A stretch of DNA of 6,418 bases. It comes from DASTPP01 sp035762175. Lineage in GTDB: Bacteria; Myxococcota_A; Polyangia; Polyangiales; Polyangiaceae. The notes below the pieces were generated by a model that saw nothing but the letters and a program-made list of their open reading frames with translations, was not told the DNA's origin and made no database searches. The position numbers and the translations under genes are program-made. Below are positions 1 to 5,786 of this stretch, in pieces (position 1 is the first letter of the stretch; each line of letters opens with the position of its first letter). The DNA lies in NCBI GenBank assembly GCA_035762175.1, contig DASTPP010000433.1:1-6418 (forward strand), read 5' to 3'.

Positions 1-4
1 CGGA

Positions 5-281
5 CCAGGAATCGGGCCGGGCGCGGCGGGCGGCCCCCGAGTGAACTCGGGGGCAGCGGACGCCCGCTCGTGCCGCGCGGCGTCGGGTCGATTCGGACCG
101 CAAAGCCCGCCCCCTCGCCGGGGGCCGGGCTCCCGCGGGCGTCGGCTTCCGGGCGAGCGAGCGAAGCGGCTCGCTCCGCGGGAGCCCTGCCTCCGGCAGG
201 GCTTTGCGGGCCGCTTCCGCGCGCGTTCGCTGCCCCCGAGTTCACTCGGGGGCCGCCCGCCGCGCCCGGCCCGATTCCTGG
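5..281. repeat. Large inverted repeat, perfect 54-bp arms
   Basis: Positions 5-58 and 228-281 are exact reverse complements over 54 bp, separated by 169 bp. Each arm contains its own small hairpin (33-54 and 232-253: 10-bp stem, 2-base loop). The match stops outward at position 4/282, and inward it continues only imperfectly. The structure could extrude as a cruciform or fold as a long RNA hairpin. It looks like two head-to-head copies of a repeat element or a MITE-like unit. Only 4 bp of left flank are visible, so a target duplication cannot be tested. No protein-coding gene is supported in 1-361, and 282-361 shows nothing else recognisable. Confidence 0.9.
109..253 (-). repeat. Three-hairpin repeat element, copy 1
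   Basis: This 145-bp unit aligns without gaps to the reverse complement of 5787-5931, with about 20 differences by hand count (roughly 86% identity). In element order it holds hairpin 1 at 253-232 (10-bp stem, 2-base loop), hairpin 2 at 203-183 (9-bp stem, 3-base loop) and hairpin 3 at 125-109 (6-bp stem, 5-base loop). The gaps between hairpins (28 and 57 bases) have the same length in both copies. Stems are better conserved than the first gap. It is probably a dispersed non-coding element of this genome; I do not recognise a named family. Confidence 0.85.
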
Positions 282-361
282 CCGCATCAAACACGGTTGG
301 TATTAGCCCCGTTCGCGCGCTGCGGGCGCGTTGACGCTTCGCGGGCCGCGGCGGGGTCGCC

Positions 362-1162
362 TCACCCCGCGTCCGTCGGCTCTTCGCCGCCCTCGCCCGG
401 CTCGCCCTCGCCGGCCGGGGCGCCCTTGCCCTTGCGCGCGGGGGCCTTGGTCTGCCAGGTCGCGAGGGGCTTGAGCAGCCGCTCGGCGAGCGCCTGCTCG
501 GCCGAGCCCTCGCCGCCACTGCTGGCGTGGGTCGTGACGTGCAGCACGTACGCCCGCAGCGACGCGACGAAGTTGTCGAGCGGCTCGCGCACCTTGATCT
601 GGGCCTTCCCCTCGGCCTTGAGGTCGGTCATGCGCAAGGCCGCCCCGTACGCCCGGAACGCCTCGTCGATCGCCTCGACGAAGGGCCCCGCGCCGAGCGC
701 CTCGACGTGCTCGGCGTAGTCGGGCTGTCTGAGCCGATCGAGGCGCCGGCGCGACTCGGCCCACTCGATCTTGTAAGGCAGCCTGAGAAAGCGCAGCCCC
801 CCGGGGAAGACCCCCTCGACGAGCTGCCGCGCCCGCTCGACCCGGGCCACCGCCTCGCCGCGGGTCGAGAGGCGCGCCCAGCCTTGCAAGTAGCTGTAAA
901 AGGCGCCCCAGTTGGTGTCGACCACGAGGTCGGCCTCGGCCGCGGCGCCCGCGTCGATGTCTTGCACCTCGTGCATGAAGGTGCGCGACTCGCCGAGCGT
1001 CACGTGCGCGGCCCCGAGGCGCTCGTAGACGGGGGCGACGAGCGGAGGCAGCCCCGGCTCGAGGCGCGCGACGGCGATCAATTGCTGGCCGAGGGCGAAG
1101 GCGCCGGCCGACGAGAGGGTGGGGAGCGAAACGAAATCGAGGGCAGAGAACGAACGGGTCAT
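362..1162 (-). CDS. Hypothetical helical protein beside a 42-bp repeat array
   Basis: The 266-residue product is not one I can name with confidence. It looks soluble and mostly helical, with no signal peptide or membrane segment. Visible landmarks are an N-terminal MTRSFSALDF, a central aromatic stretch (NWGAFYSYLQGW, residues 84-95), LPYKIEWAESRRRLDRL (128-144), and a low-complexity tail rich in Lys, Ala, Gly, Pro and Glu (about 239-266). It is loosely reminiscent of helical DUF proteins such as DUF6261, but that is a weak guess. The ATG at 1162 is chosen because AAAGG (complement of 1171-1175) lies 8 bases upstream. The frame stays open further upstream, but there it would translate the tandem repeats, which is implausible. 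The gene is divergent from the Rpn gene, and the repeat array lies in its upstream region. Confidence 0.75.
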   Translation of the reverse strand: MTRSFSALDFVSLPTLSSAGAFALGQQLIAVARLEPGLPPLVAPVYERLGAAHVTLGESRTFMHEVQDIDAGAAAEADLVVDTNWGAFYSYLQGWARLSTRGEAVARVERARQLVEGVFPGGLRFLRLPYKIEWAESRRRLDRLRQPDYAEHVEALGAGPFVEAIDEAFRAYGAALRMTDLKAEGKAQIKVREPLDNFVASLRAYVLHVTTHASSGGEGSAEQALAERLLKPLATWQTKAPARKGKGAPAGEGEPGEGGEEPTDAG

Positions 1163-1330
1163 GACATTTGCCTTTGGGTTAAGAGGTGGTCGGTCTGGCC
1201 GCCCCGCGACGCGCGAAAGCGACCTCTTGTCTTCCCTTCGGCCTGCCCCCGGCCCAGTTGCTAACCCGGTGCGTTTTTTTTCTCCGGCCCTCCGCGGTGG
1301 GCGGGGCACCCCCCAAATTCTCGAAGTTTT
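1163..1330. other. Leader/promoter region of the leftward gene
   Basis: This non-coding stretch lies between the leftward gene and the 42-bp array. It is the natural place for that gene's promoter, but I see no convincing -35/-10 pair on the minus strand. It contains a T8 tract (plus strand, near 1273-1280) and a 7-bp inverted repeat AAGAGGT/ACCTCTT (1181-1187 and 1222-1228, 34 bases apart) that could fold in the leader RNA. Both signals are weak. Confidence 0.4.
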
Positions 1331-1845
1331 TGCGTCCCGGGACGCCCCGAAACGACCCGCGTGTCGCCTCCTCCCCTCCCCGGACCGCCCGAAGCGACCC
1401 GCGGGTCGCCCTTTTGCGTCCCCAGAACGTCCGAAGGCGACCCGCGTGTCGGCTTCGCGCCTGCCGGGACGGGGGGGTGGCGACATGCGGGTCGTTTTTG
1501 TCCGTCCGGCAACCGGTCGGAGCGACCCGCAAGTCGCCTTCTTGCGTCCCGGGACCGGTCGGAGCGACCCGCAAGTCGCCTTCTTGCGTCCCGAGACCGG
1601 TCGGGGCGACCCGCGGGTCGCCTCCTTGCATCCCGGGACCGGTCGGGGCGACCCGCGGGTCGCTTCCTTGCATCCCGGGACCGGTCGGGGCGACCCGCGT
1701 GGCGCGTTCGTTAGTCTCGGGGCCGGTCAAAGCGACCTGCGTGCCATGTTAGTTAATTTCATGGGCACTCAGGGCGACCCGCATGTTATATTTGTTATTT
1801 TTGACACCCATCGGGGTGACCTGCGCGCCCAACGCGGTCACCCCG
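1331..1845. repeat. Tandem array of about twelve 42-bp repeats
   Basis: The conserved core CGACCC or a variant begins at 1353, 1395, 1438, 1481, 1523, 1565, 1607, 1649, 1691, 1733, 1775 and 1817. The last nine cores are spaced exactly 42 bp apart; two early steps are 43. The best units (1606-1621, 1648-1663 and also 1394-1409) carry the perfect palindrome GCGACCCGCGGGTCGC, and several units also hold GACCGGTC. Units in the middle (about 1510-1690) are nearly identical. Units at both ends are diverged, and the last ones turn AT-rich (1741-1805). The array has no stop codons in several frames because 42 is a multiple of three, so the long open frames across it are artefacts. Possible roles are phased protein binding, a nucleoid or recombination site, or a transcribed structured RNA. 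Confidence 0.93.
1812..1845. promoter_or_regulatory. Perfect 10-bp inverted repeat at array end
   Basis: CGGGGTGACC (1812-1821) and GGTCACCCCG (1836-1845) are exact reverse complements with a 14-base spacer. The left arm is part of the last 42-bp unit, so the right arm looks like an added, inverted half-copy. TTGACA at 1801-1806 matches a -35 consensus, but no -10 follows at a suitable distance. It could be an operator or a boundary hairpin for the Rpn promoter region; the function is unknown. Confidence 0.45.
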
Positions 1846-2045
1846 CCCTCCTTCGACGTAGCCTCGGGGCCGACTGTCTATGCTCCGGCAGAGCATCTGG
1901 GCGTCGCCGGACGATGCGGTGCAACGCGCGCTGGAGCGAGCTCGAGGTGGAGCGTCAGGCGCTCGAGCAGACACGGCGCTGGCCGACTGCACGCGGCGGT
2001 GCCGCCCTTGCCGACGGCGGCGGGCGTCTGCCAAGGTAGCGGCGC
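1846..2045. other. Upstream region of the Rpn gene
   Basis: This is about 200 bp of GC-rich DNA with no supported gene. It holds a small hairpin, ATGCTC/GAGCAT (1880-1885 and 1891-1896). AAGG at 2033-2036 lies 9 bases before the Rpn ATG and is a plausible ribosome-binding site. TATGCT at 1879-1884 could be a -10 hexamer but has no clear -35 partner. Confidence 0.4.
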
Positions 2046-2996
2046 ATGGGCTTCGCCGACCTGAAGAACGACTTCGTCTTCCGGCGCATTTTTGCCCGCC
2101 GCCCCGACCTCTTGCGCGCCTTGCTCAACGACCTGCTCGAGCGCCGGGGCGAGCGCGCCATCGAGCACATCGACTACCTGCCGAGCGAGCAGTTGCCGCT
2201 GGTGGCGGGGGCCAAGCTCTCGATCTTGGACGTTCGCTGCCGCGACAAGGCGGGCACCACCTTCGTCGTCGAGATGCAGCTTTTGCACGTCGCCGGCTTC
2301 GGCAACCGCGTGGTCTACAACGCCTGCAAGGCCTACGTCGACCAGTTGCGCGAGGGCGAGCCCTACACCACGCTCGCCGACGTCGTGGCCATCTCGATCT
2401 GCGACTTTGCGCTCTGGCCCGACGCCGCGCAAGACGCCGCCGGCCAGCCGCGGGTGCCGATGCTCAGCCGGTGGAACATGACCGAGCGGGCGTCGGGCGC
2501 GTCGGGCCTTCTGCAGGTGCAGTACGCCTTCCTCGAGCTGCCCAAGCTCGGCGCCTCGCCGCCGCCGCCCGAAGCCGGGGCGGGCTGGTGGGCGTGGCTG
2601 TTCGTGCACGCGCCCGAGCTCAAAGAGGTGCCGGCCGAGCTGCCCGAGGGGCCGTACCGCGAGGCGCTTCAGCTGGCGAACGAGGCGACGTTCACGACGG
2701 CCGAGCAGGAGGCGTACCGGCGGGCGCGTGACGAGATTCAGCAGGCGCGCGAGTACGGCGAGGCGCAGCGCGCCGAGGGCAAAGAAGAGGGCCGGCGCGA
2801 GGGCAAAGAAGAGGGGCTGCGCGAGGGCGAGGCGCGCGGCAAGGCCGAGGGGCTTCGGGCGGCAGTGCTCGACCTGTGCGAGGCGTTCGACATCGTGCCG
2901 ACCGAAGCGCAGCGCGCCGCGCTCGGGGCGATGGGCGTGGGCGAGCTCGAGGCGCTCCGGGCGGCGCTCAAAACGACGAGGCGCTGGCCGGGCTGA
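2046..2996 (+). CDS. Rpn-family PD-(D/E)XK nuclease (recombination-promoting / transposase-like)
   Basis: The 316-residue protein has the architecture of the Rpn/YhgA family (PDDEXK_2), DNA endonucleases linked to recombination and, in E. coli, phage defence. The opening FADLKNDFVFRRIF (residues 3-16) is typical. The nuclease core is LDVRCRDKAGTTFVVEMQ (61-78), giving D62, E76 and Q78 as the expected active-site acid, acid and Gln. It is followed by the family's RVVYNACKAYVDQL helix (88-101) and an aspartate/tryptophan-containing segment. From about 242 to 269 the chain is a tetrapeptide repeat with Gly every fourth residue (RAEG, KEEG, RREG and so on). Residues 270-316 form a helical module that resembles the tails of the next two proteins. 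The ATG has AAGG 9 bases upstream, and the start matches the family N-terminus. The gene stands alone: 883 bp separate it from the divergent gene and 467 bp from the next. Catalysis is inferred from motifs. Confidence 0.9.
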   Translation: MGFADLKNDFVFRRIFARRPDLLRALLNDLLERRGERAIEHIDYLPSEQLPLVAGAKLSILDVRCRDKAGTTFVVEMQLLHVAGFGNRVVYNACKAYVDQLREGEPYTTLADVVAISICDFALWPDAAQDAAGQPRVPMLSRWNMTERASGASGLLQVQYAFLELPKLGASPPPPEAGAGWWAWLFVHAPELKEVPAELPEGPYREALQLANEATFTTAEQEAYRRARDEIQQAREYGEAQRAEGKEEGRREGKEEGLREGEARGKAEGLRAAVLDLCEAFDIVPTEAQRAALGAMGVGELEALRAALKTTRRWPG

Positions 2997-3011
2997 GACT
3001 GCCCCTCAGCC
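2991..3011 (+). terminator. Weak hairpin overlapping the Rpn stop
   Basis: GGCTGA (2991-2996, containing the stop codon) pairs with TCAGCC (3006-3011) across a 9-base loop. No T tract follows, so it is at best a weak or Rho-assisted terminator. Confidence 0.25.
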
Positions 3012-3337
3012 GGGCGACGCGGGGGCGCCCCAGCCGCCCGCGACCGCGTTCGGGCGAGCCGTATTGGACGGCTGCCGCCCCCGGTTGACGACAGAAAAAG
3101 CGACGCCGCCCCGACCCGGGTTCGAAATGAGCGCCCCGGGGGTCGAGCGCCCCGCACGCTCTGCTTCGCCGTGTGCCCTCGCGCTTCTCCGTGCGTCGCT
3201 CATGGGCATCGTCTTGCGAGCGATGCGTCGAGGTGATGTCACGAGCGCCATGTCTCTCGCCTCGGCGCGGCGGCGCGTGGCCGAAGGAAAAGCTCGCCGC
3301 CTCGCTTCGCCGCGCTCGAGCGCTCCGCGTGCTCTGC
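2997..3337. other. Intergenic region without a supported gene
   Basis: About 340 bp between the Rpn stop and the heptamer array. Open frames cross it, but none has a recognisable product or a good ribosome-binding site. TTGACG at 3085-3090 resembles a -35 box but has no -10 at the right distance. I see no RNA gene here. Confidence 0.5.
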
Positions 3338-3343
3338 TACGCT
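3338..3343 (+). promoter_or_regulatory. Candidate -10 box (TACGCT) before the NTase-HEPN gene
   Basis: TGCTACGCT ends at 3343, just as the heptamer array begins. A closely similar sequence, TGCTACGAT, sits right before the Uma2 start, and GGCTAGGCT before the transposase start. If it is used, transcription would begin near 3350, inside the heptamers, giving a leader of about 115 bases made mostly of repeats. No clear -35 is seen. Confidence 0.3.
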
Positions 3344-3445
3344 CGGCGCTCGGCGCTCGGCGCTCGGCGCTCGGCGCTCGGCGCTCGGCGCTCGGCGCTC
3401 GGCGCTCGGCGCTCGGCGCTCGGCGCTGGACACTCGACACTCGAC
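3341..3445. repeat. Heptanucleotide tandem repeat (GCTCGGC)n
   Basis: Twelve perfect copies of GCTCGGC run from 3341 to 3424, with a further GCT to 3427. The 7-bp period then continues in degenerate form as GCTGGAC and two copies of ACTCGAC (3425-3445), ending 18 bp before the NTase-HEPN start. The repeats read as LGARRSA in any frame. Such a simple-sequence tract is prone to slipped-strand copy-number change. Here it lies in the probable 5' leader, where length changes could alter expression. Confidence 0.95.
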
Positions 3446-3463
3446 ACGTGGGGGTATCGCACG

Positions 3464-4780
3464 ATGAAGACCACGCTCGACCACTTGCCCGAGGCGAAGC
3501 GCGAGAAGCTCGCCGCGCTCGTGGCGCTCTTCCGCGAGGCGTTGCCGAAAGGGCTCTTGGTTCTGTTCGGCAGCCACGCCCGCGGCGACTGGGTCGACGA
3601 CGACGTGACGGGCTATAAGAGCGACTTCGACCTGCTCGCCGTGGTGCGCGACCCCAAGCAGGCCGACGACCACGGGCTCGTTCGCGGGCTCGAGGCGCGC
3701 CTGCGCGAGGCGGCGGCGCCCAGCCCCGTCACGCTCATCGCGCACGACATCAAGTTCGTCAACCGCGAGGTGCGCATGGGGCAGTACTTCTTCTGCGACG
3801 TGGTCAACGAAGGGGTGTTGCTCTACGCGGGCGAGAAGCTCGACTTCGCCACGCCCAAGGCGCTCAACGACCGCGAGCGCCTCGGCGTCGGCGAGTACAA
3901 CTTCGGCTACTGGTTCGCGAGCGCGAGCGAGTTCTGGCGGGGCTCGCGCTACTACGCCGGCCGCGCGCAGCTCAACCACGCCGCCTTTCTGCTGCACCAG
4001 GCGGCCGAGCGCTATTTTCACGCCGCCAGCCTCGTCTTCAGCGGCTACAAAGAACGTAGCCACGACTTGAACGCCTTGGGCCAGAAGGCCGCCGAGCAGC
4101 ACCCCCTGCTCGTCGACGCCCTGCCCAAGACCGCGCCCGACGACGAGCACCTGTTCTCCTTGCTCCGCAAAGCGTACATCGAGTCGCGATACTCGAAGTC
4201 GTACCGCATCACGCCCGGCGAGCTCTCGACCTTGCAGGGGCGGGTGCTCGAGCTCGCCCGCCGCGTGCGCGAAGCCTGCCTCGAGAAGCTCGCCTCGTTC
4301 TGCGGCCCCGACGCCGTCAGCCCCGCGCTGCCCGTGCCGCCGGCCTTCGACGAGCCCTTGCCCGCCCACCTGCCGCCGCCGCCCGGCGACCTGGCCGACG
4401 TCGCGCGCTGGGCCGCGACCGTCGCCGAGCTGGCCGAGGCGCGGGCGCGCGAGGGCGAGCTGCGGGGCAAGCAAGAGGGCCTGCGCGAGGGCGAGCTGCG
4501 GGGGCGCGAGGCGGGGCTGCGCGAGGGCAAAGAAGAGGGCCTGCGCGAGGGCGAGGCGCGCGGAAGGGCGGAAGGGCTGCGCCAGGGCGAGGCGCGGGGC
4601 GAGGCGAAGGGCAAGGCGGCGGCGCTGCTGACGGTGCTCGCGGCGCGCGGGCTCGCGGTCGACGACGCGACGCGCGGGCGCATCGAGGCGTGCGCCGACC
4701 CCGCCCGCCTCGACCGCTGGCTCGCCCGCGCGCTGACGGCCGCCTCGGCGCGCGAGGCCGTCGACGACGGGCCGCCCTGA
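3464..4780 (+). CDS. Nucleotidyltransferase-HEPN fusion protein with glycine-periodic tail
   Basis: The 438-residue protein begins MKTTLDHLPEAKREKL, matching the usual start of NTase-HEPN proteins known mainly from Bacteroidetes, which supports the ATG at 3464 over longer upstream frames. The N-terminal MNT/pol-beta-type nucleotidyltransferase has GSHARGDWV (36-44) and SDFD (53-56: metal-binding D54 and D56); D95 in AHDIKFVN is a candidate third acid. A HEPN domain follows (about 145-275), with HQAAERYFHAASLVF (178-192) and YKERSHDL (195-202). In toxin-antitoxin pairs such heads are a HEPN RNase toxin and an NTase that can modify it; fusions may act on nucleic acid or as self-regulated toxins. 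A proline-rich spacer (286-307) leads to XXXG tetrapeptides (about 331-383) and a helical tail (384-432). The tail is nearly identical in DNA to that of the Uma2 protein. Domain assignment is strong; the cellular role is inferred. Confidence 0.9.
   Translation: MKTTLDHLPEAKREKLAALVALFREALPKGLLVLFGSHARGDWVDDDVTGYKSDFDLLAVVRDPKQADDHGLVRGLEARLREAAAPSPVTLIAHDIKFVNREVRMGQYFFCDVVNEGVLLYAGEKLDFATPKALNDRERLGVGEYNFGYWFASASEFWRGSRYYAGRAQLNHAAFLLHQAAERYFHAASLVFSGYKERSHDLNALGQKAAEQHPLLVDALPKTAPDDEHLFSLLRKAYIESRYSKSYRITPGELSTLQGRVLELARRVREACLEKLASFCGPDAVSPALPVPPAFDEPLPAHLPPPPGDLADVARWAATVAELAEARAREGELRGKQEGLREGELRGREAGLREGKEEGLREGEARGRAEGLRQGEARGEAKGKAAALLTVLAARGLAVDDATRGRIEACADPARLDRWLARALTAASAREAVDDGPP
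4598..4767 (+). repeat. Duplicated tail-module DNA, copy in NTase-HEPN gene
   Basis: These 170 bp match 5505-5674 with only 2 differences (near 4702-4704, changing a Pro to an Ala codon). The copy encodes the end of the XXXG linker and the helical tail. Just upstream, the two genes differ by a 12-base indel, one whole tetrapeptide. The near identity at all codon positions points to recent duplication or gene conversion. Confidence 0.95.
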
Positions 4781-4807
4781 GACCTGCGCGGGCCGCCGTG
4801 CTACGAT
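4777..4807 (+). promoter_or_regulatory. Candidate promoter for the Uma2 gene, possibly leaderless
   Basis: TGCTACGAT gives a -10 TACGAT at 4802-4807. CTGAGA at 4777-4782 matches four of six -35 consensus bases, with a long 19-base spacer. The ATG at 4815 is 7 bases after the -10, where transcription would be expected to start, and no Shine-Dalgarno sequence is evident. A leaderless transcript is therefore possible. The gene may instead be co-transcribed with the NTase-HEPN gene, 34 bases upstream. Confidence 0.4.
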
Positions 4808-4814
4808 CGGGCGC

Positions 4815-5723
4815 ATGACGCAGCCGCGCTGGCCCCATGACGAAGGCCCCTTGCCGACGCGCATCGACGAGCTGCGCGAGGGCGACCGCTACGAGCTGAG
4901 CGAGGGCCGGGCCGTCTACTGCGCCCCGGCCCAGTTCAAGCACGGCGGCCCGCACGTCGTCAGCGCCCTGCCGCTGGCGAGCGACCCGTCGGTGACCGAG
5001 ATCGGCGCCGACGTCGGGCACGTTCTCGGCGACCGCACGCTGCGCGCGCCCGACCTGTCGGTGGGCGAGATGGGCGCGGGCGATGGCGGGTGGGCGACCA
5101 AGGCGCCGCCGCTGGCGATCGAGCTCGCGTCGCAGGGCCAAGACGAGGCCGACCTGCAGCTGAAGATCAAGCAACTGCTCGCGGCCGGCACGCGCTTCGT
5201 CTGGGTGGTGCGGCTGCTCGGGCCGCGGCGGGTCGAGGTCTACGAGAGGGGCCGAGCGGTGAAGACGAAGCTGCCGGGCGAGCGGCTCGAGGCGCCGGGC
5301 ATCTTGAAGAACCCGCCGCTCGTCGAGGCGCTCTACGACCCCGACGCCTCGTTCGAGCACACGCTGCAGAACCTGCTCGAGCGCAAGGGCTACGCAGGCC
5401 TCGACGCGGTGCGCGCCGAGGCGGCGCGCGAGGGCAGAGAACAGGGGCGGCGTGAGGGCGAGGCGCGGGGCGAGGCGCGGGGCAAAGAACAAGGGCTGCG
5501 CGAGGGCGAGGCGAAGGGCAAGGCGGCGGCGCTGCTGACGGTGCTCGCGGCGCGCGGGCTCGCGGTCGACGACGCGACGCGCGGGCGCATCGAGGCGTGC
5601 GCCGACGCGGCCCGCCTCGACCGCTGGCTCGCCCGCGCGCTGACGGCCGCCTCGGCGCGCGAGGCCGTCGACGAGCCACCGACCGAAGACGCCCCGACGG
5701 CCCGCGCCAGGCCCGAGCCCTGA
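4815..5723 (+). CDS. Uma2-family PD-(D/E)XK endonuclease-like protein
   Basis: The 302-residue protein has the Uma2 (COG4636) core, a restriction-endonuclease fold whose biological role is largely unknown. The active-site candidates are D80 in APDLSVGE (78-85), E103 in PPLAIELAS (98-106) and K117 in DLQLKIKQLL (113-122). The following GTRFVWVVRLLGPRRVEVYERG (125-146) matches the family's closing beta strands. Residues about 203-235 are XXXG tetrapeptides (AREG, REQG, RREG, EARG and others). Residues 236-285 are the helical tail shared almost exactly with the NTase-HEPN protein; the last 17 residues are a Pro/Ala-rich end. The start is the first ATG after the neighbour's stop, 34 bases away. 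Its stop overlaps the beginning of a relic of a second Uma2 gene. Nuclease activity is inferred from conserved residues. Confidence 0.9.
   Translation: MTQPRWPHDEGPLPTRIDELREGDRYELSEGRAVYCAPAQFKHGGPHVVSALPLASDPSVTEIGADVGHVLGDRTLRAPDLSVGEMGAGDGGWATKAPPLAIELASQGQDEADLQLKIKQLLAAGTRFVWVVRLLGPRRVEVYERGRAVKTKLPGERLEAPGILKNPPLVEALYDPDASFEHTLQNLLERKGYAGLDAVRAEAAREGREQGRREGEARGEARGKEQGLREGEAKGKAAALLTVLAARGLAVDDATRGRIEACADAARLDRWLARALTAASAREAVDEPPTEDAPTARARPEP
5505..5674 (+). repeat. Duplicated tail-module DNA, copy in Uma2 gene
   Basis: Partner of 4598-4767 (170 bp, 2 differences). The copies lie 907 bp apart in the same orientation, so recombination between them would delete the Uma2 head and leave one hybrid gene. 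Confidence 0.95.
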
Positions 5724-5782
5724 CGCCGCCGCGCTGGCCTGAGGGCAAGGGCCCCCCGCCGACACGTGTCGAACAGGTGCGG
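5720..5782 (+). pseudogene. Relic of a second Uma2 gene (first 21 codons)
   Basis: Read from CTG at 5720, the 21 codons give LTPPRWPEGKGPPPTRVEQVR, against MTQPRWPHDEGPLPTRIDELR at the start of the intact Uma2 protein: 11 of 21 residues and about 46 of 63 bases agree without gaps. The similarity stops at 5782, and the three-hairpin element starts at 5787. The start codon is CTG and overlaps the upstream stop as CTGA. The simplest reading is a once tandem pair of Uma2 genes, the second destroyed by insertion or deletion at the repeat element. The open frame running on to 5935 is not a real product. Confidence 0.8.
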
Positions 5783-5786
5783 AAGC

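Noticed and set aside
1255..1282. Intrinsic terminator ending in T8
   Set aside because: There is no strong stem before the T tract and no plus-strand gene ending here.
1163..1486. N-terminal extension of the leftward gene into the repeats
   Set aside because: It would translate repeat DNA into Arg/Gly/Pro-rich sequence; the ATG at 1162 has a well-placed AAAGG.
1801..1830. TTGACA as the -35 of the Rpn promoter
   Set aside because: No -10-like sequence lies 15-19 bases downstream; that stretch is GC-rich and within the inverted repeat.
1331..1845. Possible CRISPR array
   Set aside because: Whole 42-bp units repeat end to end without unique spacers, units diverge at both ends, and no cas gene is visible.
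1119..2039. Long plus-strand frame reading through the 42-bp repeats (14-residue peptide repeat)
   Set aside because: The frame is open only because the unit is a multiple of three and GC-rich; it overlaps the leftward gene's start and has no ribosome-binding site or recognisable domain.
3173..3463. N-terminal extension of the NTase-HEPN gene through the heptamers
   Set aside because: The family starts at MKTxLxHLP, and the extension is repeat-derived LGARRSA. Slippage would also break the frame, which is interesting but argues against its being required.
3239..4864. 541-residue minus-strand open frame opposite the NTase-HEPN gene
   Set aside because: It is a shadow of the high-GC coding strand: low-complexity translation, with the plus-strand gene having clear motifs.
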